Source: Kingdonia uniflora | Lineage: Eukaryota; Streptophyta; Magnoliopsida; Ranunculales; Circaeasteraceae | Direction of reading: 5' to 3' | Assembly: GCA_014058105.1 (NCBI GenBank) | Contig: JACGCM010001798.1 | Span: 3,107,001-3,171,000, forward strand | Length of the DNA stretch: 64,000 nt | In this document: in pieces, positions 36,302 through 48,480 of the stretch | Layout of the letters: each line of letters starts with the position of its first letter | Numbering within the stretch: position 1 is the stretch's first letter | Notes under the pieces: model-generated | Databases searched by the model: none | Told to the model about the DNA's origin: nothing | The model's input: only the letters and a program-made list of their open reading frames with translations | Position numbers and translations under genes: made by a program

Positions 36302-36760
36302 CTATAATATCAAATTCGATGTCTTCCTTCCCGATAAGTTGCTCACAACTGTAATGAACCCTTCCCAGCTCTCAGACATCTGCCCTAAAAGAGCCCACGC
36401 TCTTACCTCCTTGTTAAAAGTGATTTTAACGGATTCCAGCTGAGCATATATGGTATTGAACTCACTTATATAAGCTTGTACACTACCATTATCCTTCATC
36501 TTCAAAGTAAACAAGCACCGTAAAAGGTGTACCTTATTTGCCTCGGATGGTTCCGAGTACATAACGGACAACGTCTCCATCAAACCCTTCGTTGTCGTAA
36601 CTTTGGAGATCATGTGTAGAATCTGAGATGATAGCGCTAACCTAACGGTTTCAAGTGCCTTACGATCCAATCGCGCCTACTTAGCAGCATCGCATTCTAC
36701 TGGCATTAACTCAACTTCACCCAGTGGTAAATCAAGATCCTTCTGATAGAGGTAATCTTC
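36302..36760 (-). pseudogene. copia Gag (UBN2) remnant
   Basis: 122 open codons from 36670 read MDRKALETVRLALSSQILHM, KGLMETLSVMYS, HLLRCLFTLKM and WALLGQMSESWEGF, the typical gag-polypeptide core. The codons before MDRK (Ala-Arg-Trp region near 36690) are interrupted by a stop, so the N terminus is lost. Confidence 0.85.
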
Positions 36761-36861
36761 TATCTGCATCTTCCACACTCCAAAGTTTGATCTATTAAAC
36801 TTCGTGATCTTTAACTTCTCATGTTCGGCCATCGCTCTTCACCACACAAGGACTAACACTC

Positions 36862-36875
36862 ACTCTGATACTAAT
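36862..36875 (-). other. primer-binding site, decayed (initiator Met tRNA type)
   Basis: Minus strand ATTAGTATCAGAGTG next to the LTR end: two changes from TGGTATCAGAGC. Confidence 0.7.
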
Positions 36876-37371
36876 TGATGAGAATCGAGGTAGTTACTCT
36901 CTCCTCTCTGACCAAAACGATACGCGGAAATTACCAACCCAAGTAGTAAATCAACAAGAACAATATAAAGGACACGAAGATTTTCTCGGAGGAGGGAAGT
37001 GAAAAACCCTTGCAGATGAAAAACTACTCTCGAAGAATTCACTATGATATCAAATAGATTACAATAATCTCTCAAACTTCTCAAGCTTTAATGGAGTCTC
37101 TTCAAACCCTAGGCTTCTCTCTAGAATTAAACTCACAAAGATGGCTAACAAAATAACATAAGTCCTCTTTATATACTAGAGGACTAAATACAAGTAGAAC
37201 AGATCTCGAGACAGAACTCAACGACTCTGAAAAAACATCTAAAGCAAACCTATGCCAAGCTTATTCGAACGACTCCAAGCTCGTTCGAACGACTTTGCGA
37301 TAATTGGTCTCCAGCCCTAGAAACATAACAACTCGTTCGAACGAGATTGACTCCTGGGCCCAATTTTTTTA
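36876..37371 (-). repeat. 5' LTR of nested copia element, truncated
   Basis: Starts TGATGAGAATCG (the family has TGTTGAG) and follows the family LTR to about 37365, then breaks off. About 45-90 bp of the outer end are missing and the next base belongs to potassium-transporter exon sequence. Confidence 0.85.
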
Positions 37372-38377
37372 GTGGTTCGAAAGACAACAGTGACTATAAC
37401 AGAGCGTGTTATGATCATATAATTAAGTTCGGGAATGTATACTTGTCCTTCGTACTTAGTGGAAGTATGAACCACCTTAACCCTAGGAAAGCAACCTAGA
37501 CTTAGAGCCTGCGATATGATTGCAAATGATCCTGATATCATAGCTTGACTGGCAATAATAGAAGCAGCAACAGCCACAACAAATGTTGGCCAGTACATCG
37601 CATCTGAAGTAAGTGAAAATATTGACCATGCAAAATTATGACTCCACGTGGTTTGAATTAAAATATATAAGGTTATATAACATCCTTTTTCACTTACGTG
37701 GAATCGACTTAAAGAAAGTAGCAACATTTTCAGGGAATTTGATGAGATATGCAACTTGTCCAATATACGCACACAACAATTATGGAAACACAACCCTAGA
37801 GAAACTTATCGTGCAATCCCATGTGAAATGGAGTTTGTTTTTAGCAATAAGATTACGGAAGGTTATTTGCACAATTTTTTATTTACGGGTGTTACTTTAT
37901 GTGGGGATCTAACTGAATGTAGAAGTACATATGCTTTGGAGTTCCAGAAAATTAAAAAAGAAGTTGTTGGTTTACTTACTTAAACTGCTCTTACAGAGAA
38001 ATGACCTAGATCAGCAAACATTGCTTCGGTTCCTGTTCATTAGTTATAGTTAACAAAATAGTTAATAGCTATAAGCAAATGAAATAATAATTCATCTCTT
38101 AGAACAGTTTACTCACCCGTAATGCACAAGACAACCCCACCAAGAGATATATATCCATCTTTTCCATTTCTTTTAAAGTAGTCTATAATGTACATTGAAT
38201 TGAAAGCACACAAAATCTTAATGTCATGCTTGAATAAGTTGTAGACACCAATGCCCCCAATGACAGAAAACAATATCAAGATTATTGGGGAAAAATAATA
38301 TCCAACTTTGTCAGTGCCAAACCGTTGAGCAGAAAAAAGACAAATCAAGATCACTACGGAAATCTCAACAATAGCAT
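37372..38377 (-). pseudogene. HAK/KUP/KT potassium transporter fragment (four exons)
   Basis: KUP transporters are multi-span plasma-membrane or tonoplast K+ uptake proteins of about 780 residues. Exons with GT/AG borders: 38117-38377 (VQ-like SAQRFGTDKVGYYFSPI, GIGVYNLFKHDI, YIIDYFKRNGKDGYISLGG); 37980-38032 (GTEAMFADLGHFSVRAV, a family hallmark, then TAA); 37698-37809 (AYIGQVAYLIKFPENVATFF, with TAA at 37780-37782 and a lost AG acceptor); and 37372-37603 (YWPTFVVAVAASIIASQAMI, FAIISQALSLGCFPRVKVVH, YEGQVYIPELNY, VFRTT). Coding stops where the copia LTR starts. First and last thirds of the gene are absent. Lying inside the Helitron and in its orientation, it looks like a captured segment. 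Dead by two stops and truncation. Confidence 0.9.
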
Positions 38378-41300
38378 CTGGCAATCAAATATCAGAAGGA
38401 TGATTGAGTCACATCTACATTTTTAGTTGAAAATATAACTATAGATTTATGTCGTAGTATTTTTTTTTTATATGCCTGAATATCTATTATTATTATTTTG
38501 TTGCAAACGTCACAGGTTAGTCTCCCTCTATTATTAATCTTGGCTTACTTTATCATTTTAGTGAGCTAATCTAAAATATTTTGCTTCGTCAATTTGGATA
38601 CTAAAATCCATGGTGTTTCAAATAGGTCTACCATGTAAATTTCATCATTTTCACTCCCCTCGATCGTAACCTTTCTTCAACTAATATATTAAAGAAGAAT
38701 AAAAAATCTAACTTGATGGGGAATCCGATGGGGGTATGTGGAACTAAACTCGCCATCAAATACAATTGTTGAACCCAACTCAATTATTAACCTTGACCAA
38801 TCTCAAATTATGTTGTAGCCCTTGCCAATTCATGAAACTCATTTTATTTTTATTGGAATTCCCTCTTAATACTCACAAAATCTGTGTCAAACCTAGGCCC
38901 GTCACTTGAATTAGTGTGAAGAATACCACACAGAGCAAGATTGGATCAACTATGTAATAAGTGCTTGGAATTAAAAGACCAATTAGAATCTTTTGCCAAA
39001 GATAAGTTTCTATACATGTTTACTTGAAGATTACTTCTTATAATTTTGGATCATTCCCTCAGAGTAAACGCTATTAGTTATATTCCTTATAGACTTATTT
39101 GATTGTCTTTATTTTTATAATTTTGACTTTTAGCATGTTCATTAGAAAAGATCAAAACAACAGTAGAAATAACATAAAAGGGATATACAATTTATATAGA
39201 CCATAGACCTATTATTTCTTCTTCTTAGTGTTGTAATTTAAAAGCCAATTTGAATAGTTGCATAACTCTTATTAGCAACATCAATTTCTATTTTAGTGAA
39301 ATTAGGCTTGCATTAGAAGGTCGTCCGAAGTGTCTATGTGGGCGACAAACTGGGTCGTCACTGCTCAAGAATGGCACTCCACTAAGAATATCTAATTGAG
39401 ATTGTTTGATGGCGGCTGGACTTGATAAAATGTTGGGATGCCAAGCGCAATTAAAAATATTCTAGACTTAATATGATTTGGGACTTGGTTAATAATCTAA
39501 TTTTGGCATTTTGGCATTTTGGTTTTTGAGATACTTTGGTTATATGTATATGAAATTAATAAAGAAGGCGCCTCCATAATGGTTTCCCACAATTATCTTA
39601 TGTTTGACAACTAAATGCTCTTGGTGGACTCAAGGCATTTGCTTTCTTGAGTTTGAACTTTATTCTAAGGAATGTTGTTTGTTTAGGCATCTAAGGAAAA
39701 AAATATCATTGTATTATTTCTTTTAAGTAATGGATTTCTAAGGTGAGAAGACAGGCTGGAGAACGAAGCTCTTTACCTTTAGTGATGGTATTAAGTGTCA
39801 GTAATGGGGTTGATTAAAGTCCTTCAAGATGTTATTCTTTTAGTTATATGGAAATACATTTTGAAAATAGCGCAATGGGAGAATCTTGGGGATAAAAGTC
39901 TTCCTTGTAAGCCTTTGATATGGAGATTGAAGGATATATTTTTACTAATTTTTATTTGCAATGTCTGAAGTTCTAGTAGAGGCCTTAAATTTATAAAAGT
40001 GCTTCATGTATTCAAAAGCTAGACGAAGGAAAAACTGTTATTCTCAAATAAAACCTAATGCAAGAAAATACATGACAAAAAAACACATTATCCCCATATA
40101 AAACCAATGCAAGAAAACTAATTATAAAATGAGCAACTTATACCTGGATTAAACTGAATTTCAGAGCGAGCGAGATGATTAAAGGCATACTCATCGTTTG
40201 ATCACGTCAATCCTATTGAACATTAATCTACAATAATATTACATTAAAATACAATATAATCCAATATTAACTTACTTGACAGAAAAGTAGCAAGCATGAG
40301 AGAATGGGAGAGAGAGACCTCAGTGACGAACATGGTTGTACGGATAAAAGAATCAAAAAAATATATCAAAGCGATGACCAATTAAAAGAGAGACATATAA
40401 AGGAACCATACATGACCTTAATTTGAATAACTTTGTAGGAATAAACAACAAACTCAAAGCTAAACTTTGTATTGATATAATATGCAAAATGATACCAATA
40501 GGATTTATATTTAATTAAGATGTAAAAAACCTAAAAATGAATCTCTTACAAAAAAAACTCACTACATCACTTAAAAGTTATCGACCATCGACTGGTTTGG
40601 TTTGAATGACAGCATTTTAATGAAGACAAATTGCCTCAAAAGGAACAAATGATTTAAATTTAGTGGTTTGATTCTATGAAGATTCATTTAATCAAAACCC
40701 CAAAAATAGTGCCAAAATATGTGTTAGAGAGGTGATTGCAAAATAGGTATGAAATATAACTTACCTTATTTTAAAGTTTTGCTGAGAGTGTGATAGCCTT
40801 CAATGGTGATCTGCGTGTACTGTGTAGTGATTGTGCGTTTATAATTTTTCATTGTACATAAAAGATGTTTTGAAGATGTATAGACTTTTGAAATTCTTTT
40901 TTTAACAGAAGAAATGTTTGAATTAATGAGGATCTTAAGAGTTTCCCATCATACACTTCTTTGTAAGGTTAAAAGAATTTTTTATAGTATCTTGCATAAT
41001 AATTTAGAGATTTCCATTGACTTACCTCATAAACGAACTGAACGCCACTTAGTTACTTGATCAATTCGTGTTCAAAATATTATTAGTTATTATTTTGGTG
41101 CTTTCTTAAGAATTAAAAAGGGGGTGATCTTTAGTGTATAACTCTATACGTTGTATCGAACAATGCATTTGGGAAGAGCGCAAGGTTGATATTTTTTTCT
41201 CATTCTTGAAGGGGACCGCCGGAGGGAAAGTATTCCTTTAGGCATTCGTTATGGATATTGAAGGACATATTTTATTTCTAATGTCTGAAGTTCCCATTTA

Positions 41301-43320
41301 GGGCTCAGAATCTATCAAATTGCTTGATGTACTTAAAAGAAAGAAAAAATAAATACTAACCGCAATCAATGGTGCAAGACAAATCATGACAATTTTTTTA
41401 AAATAAAACCAAGGTATCATATTAGTGGCCAAAAAATAGCAAAAATAAAGAATCTCGAGAATGGGGGATATAAATTTGGCACCTACAACATCCACAAAGA
41501 GAAAACAGGTAATCAAGTGGTATAAATGAATAATAAAAAACTTGAAATCAAAGATTACCTAAACTTGGAGGAAGTGGTAATTCCCCTAATAAAACTTGGG
41601 GTTAAGTCAATTCGAAAGTCGACACCCTTCTTATTTTTCTCTATCATTGCAACGATGATAGTGATAGACAGAACCTATAGGTCATCAAGATTAATTAACA
41701 TAACTCAAACTGATATAGAGACCATATAGATAACTGAGATTAAAATAAAAATATGACTCTCCTATAATTTTGTAGATGTGTCATGGATGAAAGTTCTATG
41801 GTCTTAAGTGAGAGTTGTAAATGATTCAAATTGGTATGTGGAGATTGAGAGTACAATAAGCCAATAAAGCAGAAGATCTAACTTGATTGATTTTTGAAAT
41901 CAAAACCCCAATACAAAGTGATGAATAATGCAAGAAAAATCCTACACAATGAAGGAATCAATAACGTACAAATCCAGAAATAGGGTAGAGGGAGAGATAT
42001 GAACTTGTAAGATGCAAACAACATGAAAGAAACTTCAAATGCCAAGATCAGTAACCTATCTTCAAATCCTCATTTTCACCTGCTCACTTACCTGAGAGAG
42101 AGAGAGAGAGACTTTGGGGAGGAAAGTAAAAGAAACTCAGAGAATTATAAGCCCTAAAAATAGTTTACAAAAGCTCAAACTAAAAATGAATGCTTACAAT
42201 AGGAAAATTACCTCAAGAAATACCTGTTTTGGAGGAATTCAAATTTCTCCAATCACTCTACTATTCAAAATGAAAAACTCCAACTATAATTTGGTCATCC
42301 TCTTCTCATTTGAAACTGTTTTGAGGAAGAAGAAAAGAAACAATTAATTTTTCAACTTTATATCAAATACATTTTAACTCAAAACCTTAAAAAATGGCTC
42401 TTAAATAAAGACAGATTAAAGAAAGAAAAAATGTCAATATCCAAATACATTTAGAGATTCCAGGAAAGTAACGATAGATGGTTCATCAAAGATAACTTAC
42501 TTCAAATGAATTCCCTTTCAATCTCCATTATGGTAAGCATCATAGGGTGAACTACGTATTTAATCCAAATTTTCTTTTTTTTAGAGTAGAGCCTCAAACT
42601 CATAATTCAACTGATCTAATTGAGAATTTTCTCAAACATTGCACCCTTCTTAAAATCAAATTTAGAGAGACAATCCAAATAGAGAGAAAACCTAAATTAG
42701 AGAAAACTGTCAATTAAAGAGCAAAAAATAATCATTTTAATGAACCTTGACATTGCAATAAGAATTACGAATGCAATTAGTGATTTATTGTTCAAATTAC
42801 CGTGAAAAGAAATAATACAAAGTAGATATAGAGATCACTAATCCTGGCAAAAGTTGTATGGAATTAGAGAAAATTTTTAACAACCGCTGAATCTATAGAC
42901 TGTGAAAAATAACATGTAAAATGCAATAGTAGGCGACACTTTCCACAGAATTCGGAAAAGTTTCATTGCCAATAGAAACTGAGATTTATCCAATAAAAAC
43001 TCAAAATAACATTAACATTTTGGTACAAAATTTTATTTGAATCCATTGCATAGAGAAAGAAAGATAGATTACCACATGCAGATATGTAGGAGATTCAGTT
43101 ACATGAAGCCGAGGGATTACCTGTAAATTTCTATGCAATTGAGCTCCAGTGATGCCTTTAGAATTGATTTAAAGATGTGAGTTTCTAATTTATGGCTAAA
43201 TTAAAATTGGGGTTTGAAAATTAATGAGAATATTATGGGGGTTCCAGACTTAATGTGGAGAAGATGGGGGTTCTTATTTAATGGAGAAATTGTTGTAAGA
43301 ATTAAGGGAGATGTGATGAT
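38378..43320. other. Helitron interior, AT-rich, no recognised gene
   Basis: About 5 kb without recognisable coding motifs. A roughly 90-bp passage (GATATTGAAGGACATATTTT...ATGTCTGAAGTTC) occurs in related form at about 39918-40025 and 41250-41345. A GA microsatellite sits near 42096-42112. A 72-codon hydrophobic minus frame at 41298-41516 has no recognisable family and may be chance. Confidence 0.45.
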
Positions 43321-43500
43321 TCTTGATAATTTACTATCTCTTATGACCTTTGAGGTTGGAAGTACATATCACCCAAAATATACCAACGCAATTTACTACC
43401 TCTTATGACCTTGGGAGATTACTTGATAATTTACTATATCTTATGACCTTTAAGGTTGGAAGTAAAGATCACCCAAATTATACCAACGCAATTTCGACTT
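43321..43500. repeat. tandem duplication, about 100-bp unit
   Basis: TTGATAATTTACTATNTCTT...ACCAACGCAATTT appears at 43322 and again at 43422, with a few substitutions. Confidence 0.85.
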
Positions 43501-43742
43501 TATTTTACAGATACAATATTACTCCTAAAGCCAATCACTCAAAGTTGTACAAACTTAAATTTGAATCTATTTTGCATTGTATGTAGAAATTTTTCTAAGC
43601 ATGGTCAACCTACTACATTGTTAAGACAAAGGCATCAAATCATCTCAAGCTTTTGTCATGCTTGAGAAATGGACTCTTAGTATTAGGGCATCTATTTGTC
43701 GTGCGATACCATCTTAATATACTAATAAGGTAGATGAACAGC

Positions 43743-44544
43743 AGTTAACTATCATATTTTGGGAGATGTTATAGAAATTATTCCAAGGAATAAAATGGCC
43801 AGGGGGGAAATGAAAAAGAAATTGAACCATAAATAATGAGGACTATAGAAAGAGAAAAATGTGGTACCCAATATTGCTTTCCTTGAATCCTCATGACTAA
43901 CCTCCACACTATATGGAATCTATAATTTCAAGCATCTTCGATACAAATTATACAATTTTATAATTATCGGATGCACTATAATGTCGTGATGATTGTATTA
44001 TGTAAGCATTTACTCTCTACTACAAAGAAGAAATATGCAAGTACACAAATACCTAAGAATCTCTATTTCATCGACATAAATATTTAGGCGTATAAACAGA
44101 TACCTGAAAACAAATTTCAAGATAAATTATAGCTAGACAAATCTGTTAACTATTATATTTTGGAAGATGTGATGGAAATTATTCGAAGGAATAAAATGGC
44201 CAGGGGGAAAAGGAAAAGAAAATTGAACCATAAATAATGAGGACTATAAAAGGAGAAAAATGTGGTACCCAATATTGCATTCCTTGAATCCTCATGGCTG
44301 ACCACCACACTATGGAATCTATAATTTCAAGCATCTTCGATACAAATTATACAATTTTATTATTATCGAATGCACCATAATGTTGTGATGATTGTATTAT
44401 GTAAACTTTTACTCTCTATTACAAAGAAGAAATATGTAAGTACACAAATACCTGAGAATCTCTATTTCATCGGCATAAATATTTAGGCGTATAAACAGAT
44501 ACCTGAAAACAAATTTCAAGATAAATTATAGCTAGACAAATCTC
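43743..44544. repeat. tandem duplication, 402-bp unit
   Basis: Copies 43743-44144 and 44145-about 44544, roughly 93-95% alike by eye. Both run from GTTAACTAT through AATAAAATGGCCAGGGGG, GTGGTACCCAATATTGC and CATCTTCGATACAAATTATA to AGCTAGACAAATCT. Noncoding. The duplication lies wholly inside the Helitron. Confidence 0.9.
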
Positions 44545-46680
44545 TACACAATTTATAGCTTGATTGAGGAAATGAGCAAACAATGCAGTTAATTTAGCCA
44601 AAAAGAAACAAAACCTAAAAAATGAAATGTGGAAATCAAAACAAAAACCCACCTTCATAAATTTTGATCTCGAAAACTTTAAAAAGTGTCCCCGCCTTGA
44701 TTCAATAGGTTTAGATAACTTTTGCAAGACCAATTTTGTTAATCCGTCAATGTTTACAGCTTCAATAGAGGGGGTTTTTTTACCTTTAATTAATTAAAGT
44801 TTTAGTTGAAGAAGATGAAGCAACTGAAATGCGCTATAGTGGAGGAATTTTAAGAGTTTGGTTTCAGTTAATTTAGAGCTTAATGCTTTAAAGTAACAGC
44901 AGATAGAGACACAAACTACATTTTACTTATCACTCTCTTCAACTTGAAACTTATGAAGTTAGTACTCGCATCACTAAATTCAATCATGCTTATACACATG
45001 TAGTTGATTCATAATATAAACTGAAAACCTATGTACTAATTCCTGTAAGAGGTAAACATGTCATTTGCTCATTGAAATAAATAGTTAACATGACATTTAC
45101 TGTATGCTTAGGAAAAAAAAAATTAAACTTGGAATATTTGAAAATTGAATTGAGTAATTGATTGAGGGATATTCCAATATAAAACGCCACCGCTGGTCAT
45201 GGAGCTCAAAAGAGTATATGACAGTAGACCATGGAGGGGGAATTTCTTAATACTGACTGAGAGCTAGAGATTGAGATATTAGATATCCATGAACTTCATT
45301 CCCAAAAATATGTATCCATTAACTAAGTATAGGAATTGATATATTATCACTAAGATTGTTTAATCAAAAAATCACATTTATCAATCAATTGTGTTACTCT
45401 GGAGAATGAAAATTTTAAATAGATTTGAATAACAAAAAATCGCAATAACATTTCTGGAATTGCGTTAACAGTCCATGCTAACTTCTTCCTTTGCTCCATA
45501 TGATTGCCCCCTTTCTTAATTGAATCATTTATGGGGGAAACCCCAAAAAATCTAATGGAGGAAAAAAAATATAAAGTACTGAGCACAACTAACTTTGAAT
45601 ATTACCTCTAGTGAGTTATGGCCATTGAATTAGACAGTTTTCTTCGGCGTCCATGTTTTTTGAGAAAATACCCCAAGATTGCTTAAAAGCTTCTCTCCCA
45701 TATATCAACACCAGAAAGATAAGGGTCGGCCATCCAATTAAAACCAAAGTCCTAAGCAGAAATCCCAAAAAATCACACTCGAAACAGGCAAAACTTTTTC
45801 ATTTATTATTCCAGAAAAGCCAAAGATGATTACCTCATTTAACCAAATCTTAAAGTAGTCAATTATTCCCATATTTTTTTATGTTTCATCTAGCTCCATC
45901 TGCAGACCTCGCGAGCTTCCTCCTTTTCCTTGAAATCTTCTGTAAAACCACAAAACCAAAATATGAAGGGAATTCTTATTAAATTGAGGGAAGTAGAAGT
46001 TTTAATTTACATCAAATACATAAGGGTCCATAAACTTACCTCTAGTATGGAGTATGATATTGATTAAGCCATCTACCATTCAATATCGTCAACTGGTTCA
46101 CCTGGAAGAAAAAGAATACAAAGCACCAAGAAAAACTCAAAACTGTATTTTGTTTATGTCAAAATATACACATTTAGAGAGAGCATTCCCTTTATAGTAT
46201 TGTCTCAGTTTCATATTCTCTGAAAATACATTGATAAGAAGAAGATTCATAGCAGTGTATTTGAATCATCAAATAAAACATGAAACAAAGCAAAGAAAAT
46301 GGGAGAGAGAGAGCTTAGAAGTGACATCGAAAGTTCAAAAAATAGATGCTTTCCCAAAAGTTGGAACCCTAATTTGGTGATTTCGAAGTAGATTTAGCGA
46401 TATTGAGATGGAAATTGTTGCAAATAAATATCCTTCTTGTTAGAGATTTATGTTAGGCTTGACATAGAGTTCAATTGGTGTTAGAGAGAGAGAGAGGGTC
46501 AAGAAAGAGTAGAAGATTCAATGATAGGTATGCATTTTCCCTGAATTAATGGTGCAATTAGAAAGAAATGCTTCTTTGGTACAGAATGGGAAGAGACGGT
46601 TTGAGATAAAGGGAAGATTGCTCAAGGAATTAATAAATATGTCATAAAGGGTTATAACATACTATTCTTTAATGCTTGCA
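44545..46680. other. Helitron interior, no recognised gene
   Basis: AT-rich sequence with short open frames. Nothing coding was recognised, including no Rep or helicase motif. Confidence 0.45.
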
Positions 46681-46776
46681 CGCCACGTAGGACAAAGCTC
46701 ACCCCGCGGGACAATCATCGTCGCCACGCGGTACAATCGACGCCACGTAGGACAAAACTTAGATTTATAATATAGA
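46681..46776 (-). other. Helitron 5' terminal region
   Basis: The minus strand begins TCTATATTATAAATCTAAG. Within 95 bp it has two copies of TTTGTCCTACGTGGCG and a third related unit (GTACCGCGTGGCGACGA), a GC-rich island in an AT-rich element. The host 78-bp array resumes at 46777. Confidence 0.75.
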
Positions 46777-46915
46777 TAGTGAATCATTTGGCATGTTTTT
46801 AGTTAAACACCAAATCATACGTCTACTTTCCCTAAAATGGGTTTGTTTGGATAATGCCAACTCATTTGGCATGTTTTCACTTAGATGCCAAATCATTCGT
46901 TTAAACAAATTTTAG
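46777..46915. repeat. 78-bp tandem array, right part (about 1.7 copies)
   Basis: Continues in register from 31609: TAGTGAATCATTTGGCATG, AAAATGGGTTTGTTTGGATA, then GCCAAATCATTCG, after which similarity fades. Confidence 0.9.
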
Positions 46916-47601
46916 TTGCCAAAGCAAATGAAACACTTCTTAAAAGCCAAATCATCGTTGTGTTACACCATAAAAGCTAAAATGTCATAATTCCCTCCAA
47001 GGTGAAAGCATTTCATCCAATTATAAATAACTAACCTATATTTTCTACGAAATCCAAAGTAAAAATACTTCATCCACGTCACTTATTTTGAAACTTTGGC
47101 AAGTGATATATAGGTTGCCCAATTTGCAGGGAAATTTGGCTTTAACCATTTTGGCTTTTAATTGGTATGTCGGATGTAGCTCTTATATGGTAAGTTAAAT
47201 GCAGATGCTCTGAATAGGTAGAAAATGTTTAACTCATCTTTCATAAATCTCCCAATATATTATTGACACGTCACATTTGTAATTAGCTTAATTGAAGTAT
47301 TTGATTTATGAGAGAAAACAATTCTCTCCTTCCACGTCAATCTACTAGCCATAAGTAGATGTCATATATGAACTCAAGGTCCCCAGAAATATCCCAAGGA
47401 GCTTGTTTAACTGATTGTGAAGGCGAAGAGATTAATTCTTGCATTACATCAAACACAGGCAAGTTTGAAAAGGAGTTTGCTGAGACCAAAACATAAATTT
47501 TTATCAGTATGTCATCAACTGTAAGTTCCTCGTATACCATGGACTTCGTTGTAAAGATTGTGTAATAGCTTTTAGGCTGTGTTTGGAGTCTACTAGCTTT
47601 C
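46916..47601. other. intergenic, no recognised gene
   Basis: A 67-codon minus frame at 47337-47540 has no recognisable motif. Otherwise AT-rich. Confidence 0.4.
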
Positions 47602-48480
47602 TGTTGGATTTTTAAAATACTTGGTTAAAAATGGTTTTATAAAATTAATTTTGACTATCCTAACTACACATATTCTCTTTTTACTTTAGTCCCATATTGG
47701 TGAGATAAACGTATATGGAAAGAGATAAAACCCAAGGTACACTTGTAACTGGTATACAAGTAGTATAAGAGGGAGTATATAGTGGTGAGTGTGTGGGAGG
47801 AAGTTTTAGACCTTCTCGTACATGGACATCCCTCAGGCGACCCGGTGGGCCGGGCCGGCTCGGACGCGGGCACATGCTCGGGGGGCTCGGGCTCAGGTTT
47901 GAACAATTGGCTCTAGAGGCCCTTAGGACTTGGGTTATGCCTTACGCAATCTTTTTACAAAAAGGTCCAAGGATATTTTTGTAAATACAAAACTATAACG
48001 GCTATATTTTAATTAACTTTATAACTAATGTAACGGATAAAACGTTTTTTTGTAACTCTTTCCCATATTTGCTTTGTAACAGTTATATTTATTTCATAAC
48101 TTACAAAACTGTTTTGCTCATATTAATTACTAGCCGTTGTAGAATTTTGCCTATAAAAGGGAATGAGCTCCCTTCTATTTAAATAATTAAAAAACACAAC
48201 TCTCTCTATCTCTCAGGTTTTTCAACTCTCCCTTCCCTTGCTCTTCCTTTCATCTGAGATATTGGTGGAATGACCAAAGTACAGCATGATCAGTACTGCC
48301 ATGCTTGTAGAGTAAACTACTCGCTGTATCCTAGGGAACAACTGATCACTACATTTCCGGTACCTCTCGGCAAATCGGGAAATTATTCTTAAAGAGTGGG
48401 CGACCCACACCTCGAGCTTCACACTCTTTCTATTTCAGTTAAAGTTCATATCCAGGAATTTACTATTCGCTCATTATAAG
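47602..48480 (+). repeat. LTR-like sequence starting TGTTGGATTTTT
   Basis: Starts TGTTGGATTTTT, with TTTAGTCCCATATTGG near 47685, a GC-rich block near 47830-47890, and TATAAAAGG at about 48152-48160 followed by a C/T-rich leader, an LTR-like promoter. The 3' end, PBS and target duplication were not located, so the right border is approximate. Shares features with the fragment ending at 30267. Confidence 0.35.

Larger units (their letters stand above)
32330..37371 (-). mobile_element. Ty1/copia retrotransposon, degenerate, nested in the Helitron
   Basis: Same family as 1-1305. 3' LTR 32330-32869, RNase H, RT, integrase, protease, zinc knuckle and gag follow in order, then PBS at 36862-36875 and a 5' LTR from 36876 that is cut off at about 37365-37371, where potassium-transporter coding sequence begins. 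With the outer end of the 5' LTR missing, a target duplication cannot be tested (left flank GCTTA). Confidence 0.9.
31610..46776 (-). mobile_element. Helitron of about 15.2 kb inserted in the 78-bp array
   Basis: On the minus strand the element starts TCTATATTATAAATC at 46776 after an A. It ends at 31610 with a hairpin (CCGTGC-GTA-GCACGG, 31623-31637), nine bases, then CTAG followed by T. That gives a 5' TC, 3' CTRR, subterminal hairpin and insertion between A and T with no target duplication, all Helitron hallmarks. Removing it joins GGGTAA to TAGTGAATCATTTGG, restoring one 78-bp monomer with no base gained or lost. It contains a copia element and four potassium-transporter exons. No Rep/helicase motif was recognised, so it seems non-autonomous. 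Confidence 0.85.

Noticed and set aside
41298..41516. Hydrophobic minus-strand frame as a membrane protein
   Set aside because: AT-rich DNA readily gives F/I/L/Y-rich frames; no family pattern and no flanking exons.
30576..46915. CRISPR-like reading of the spaced repeats
   Set aside because: Monomers are contiguous with no unique spacers, and the context is a plant nuclear genome.
47664..47906. Proline-rich minus frames near 47.7-47.9 kb
   Set aside because: They come from a GC-rich block in an LTR-like sequence; no protein family recognised.
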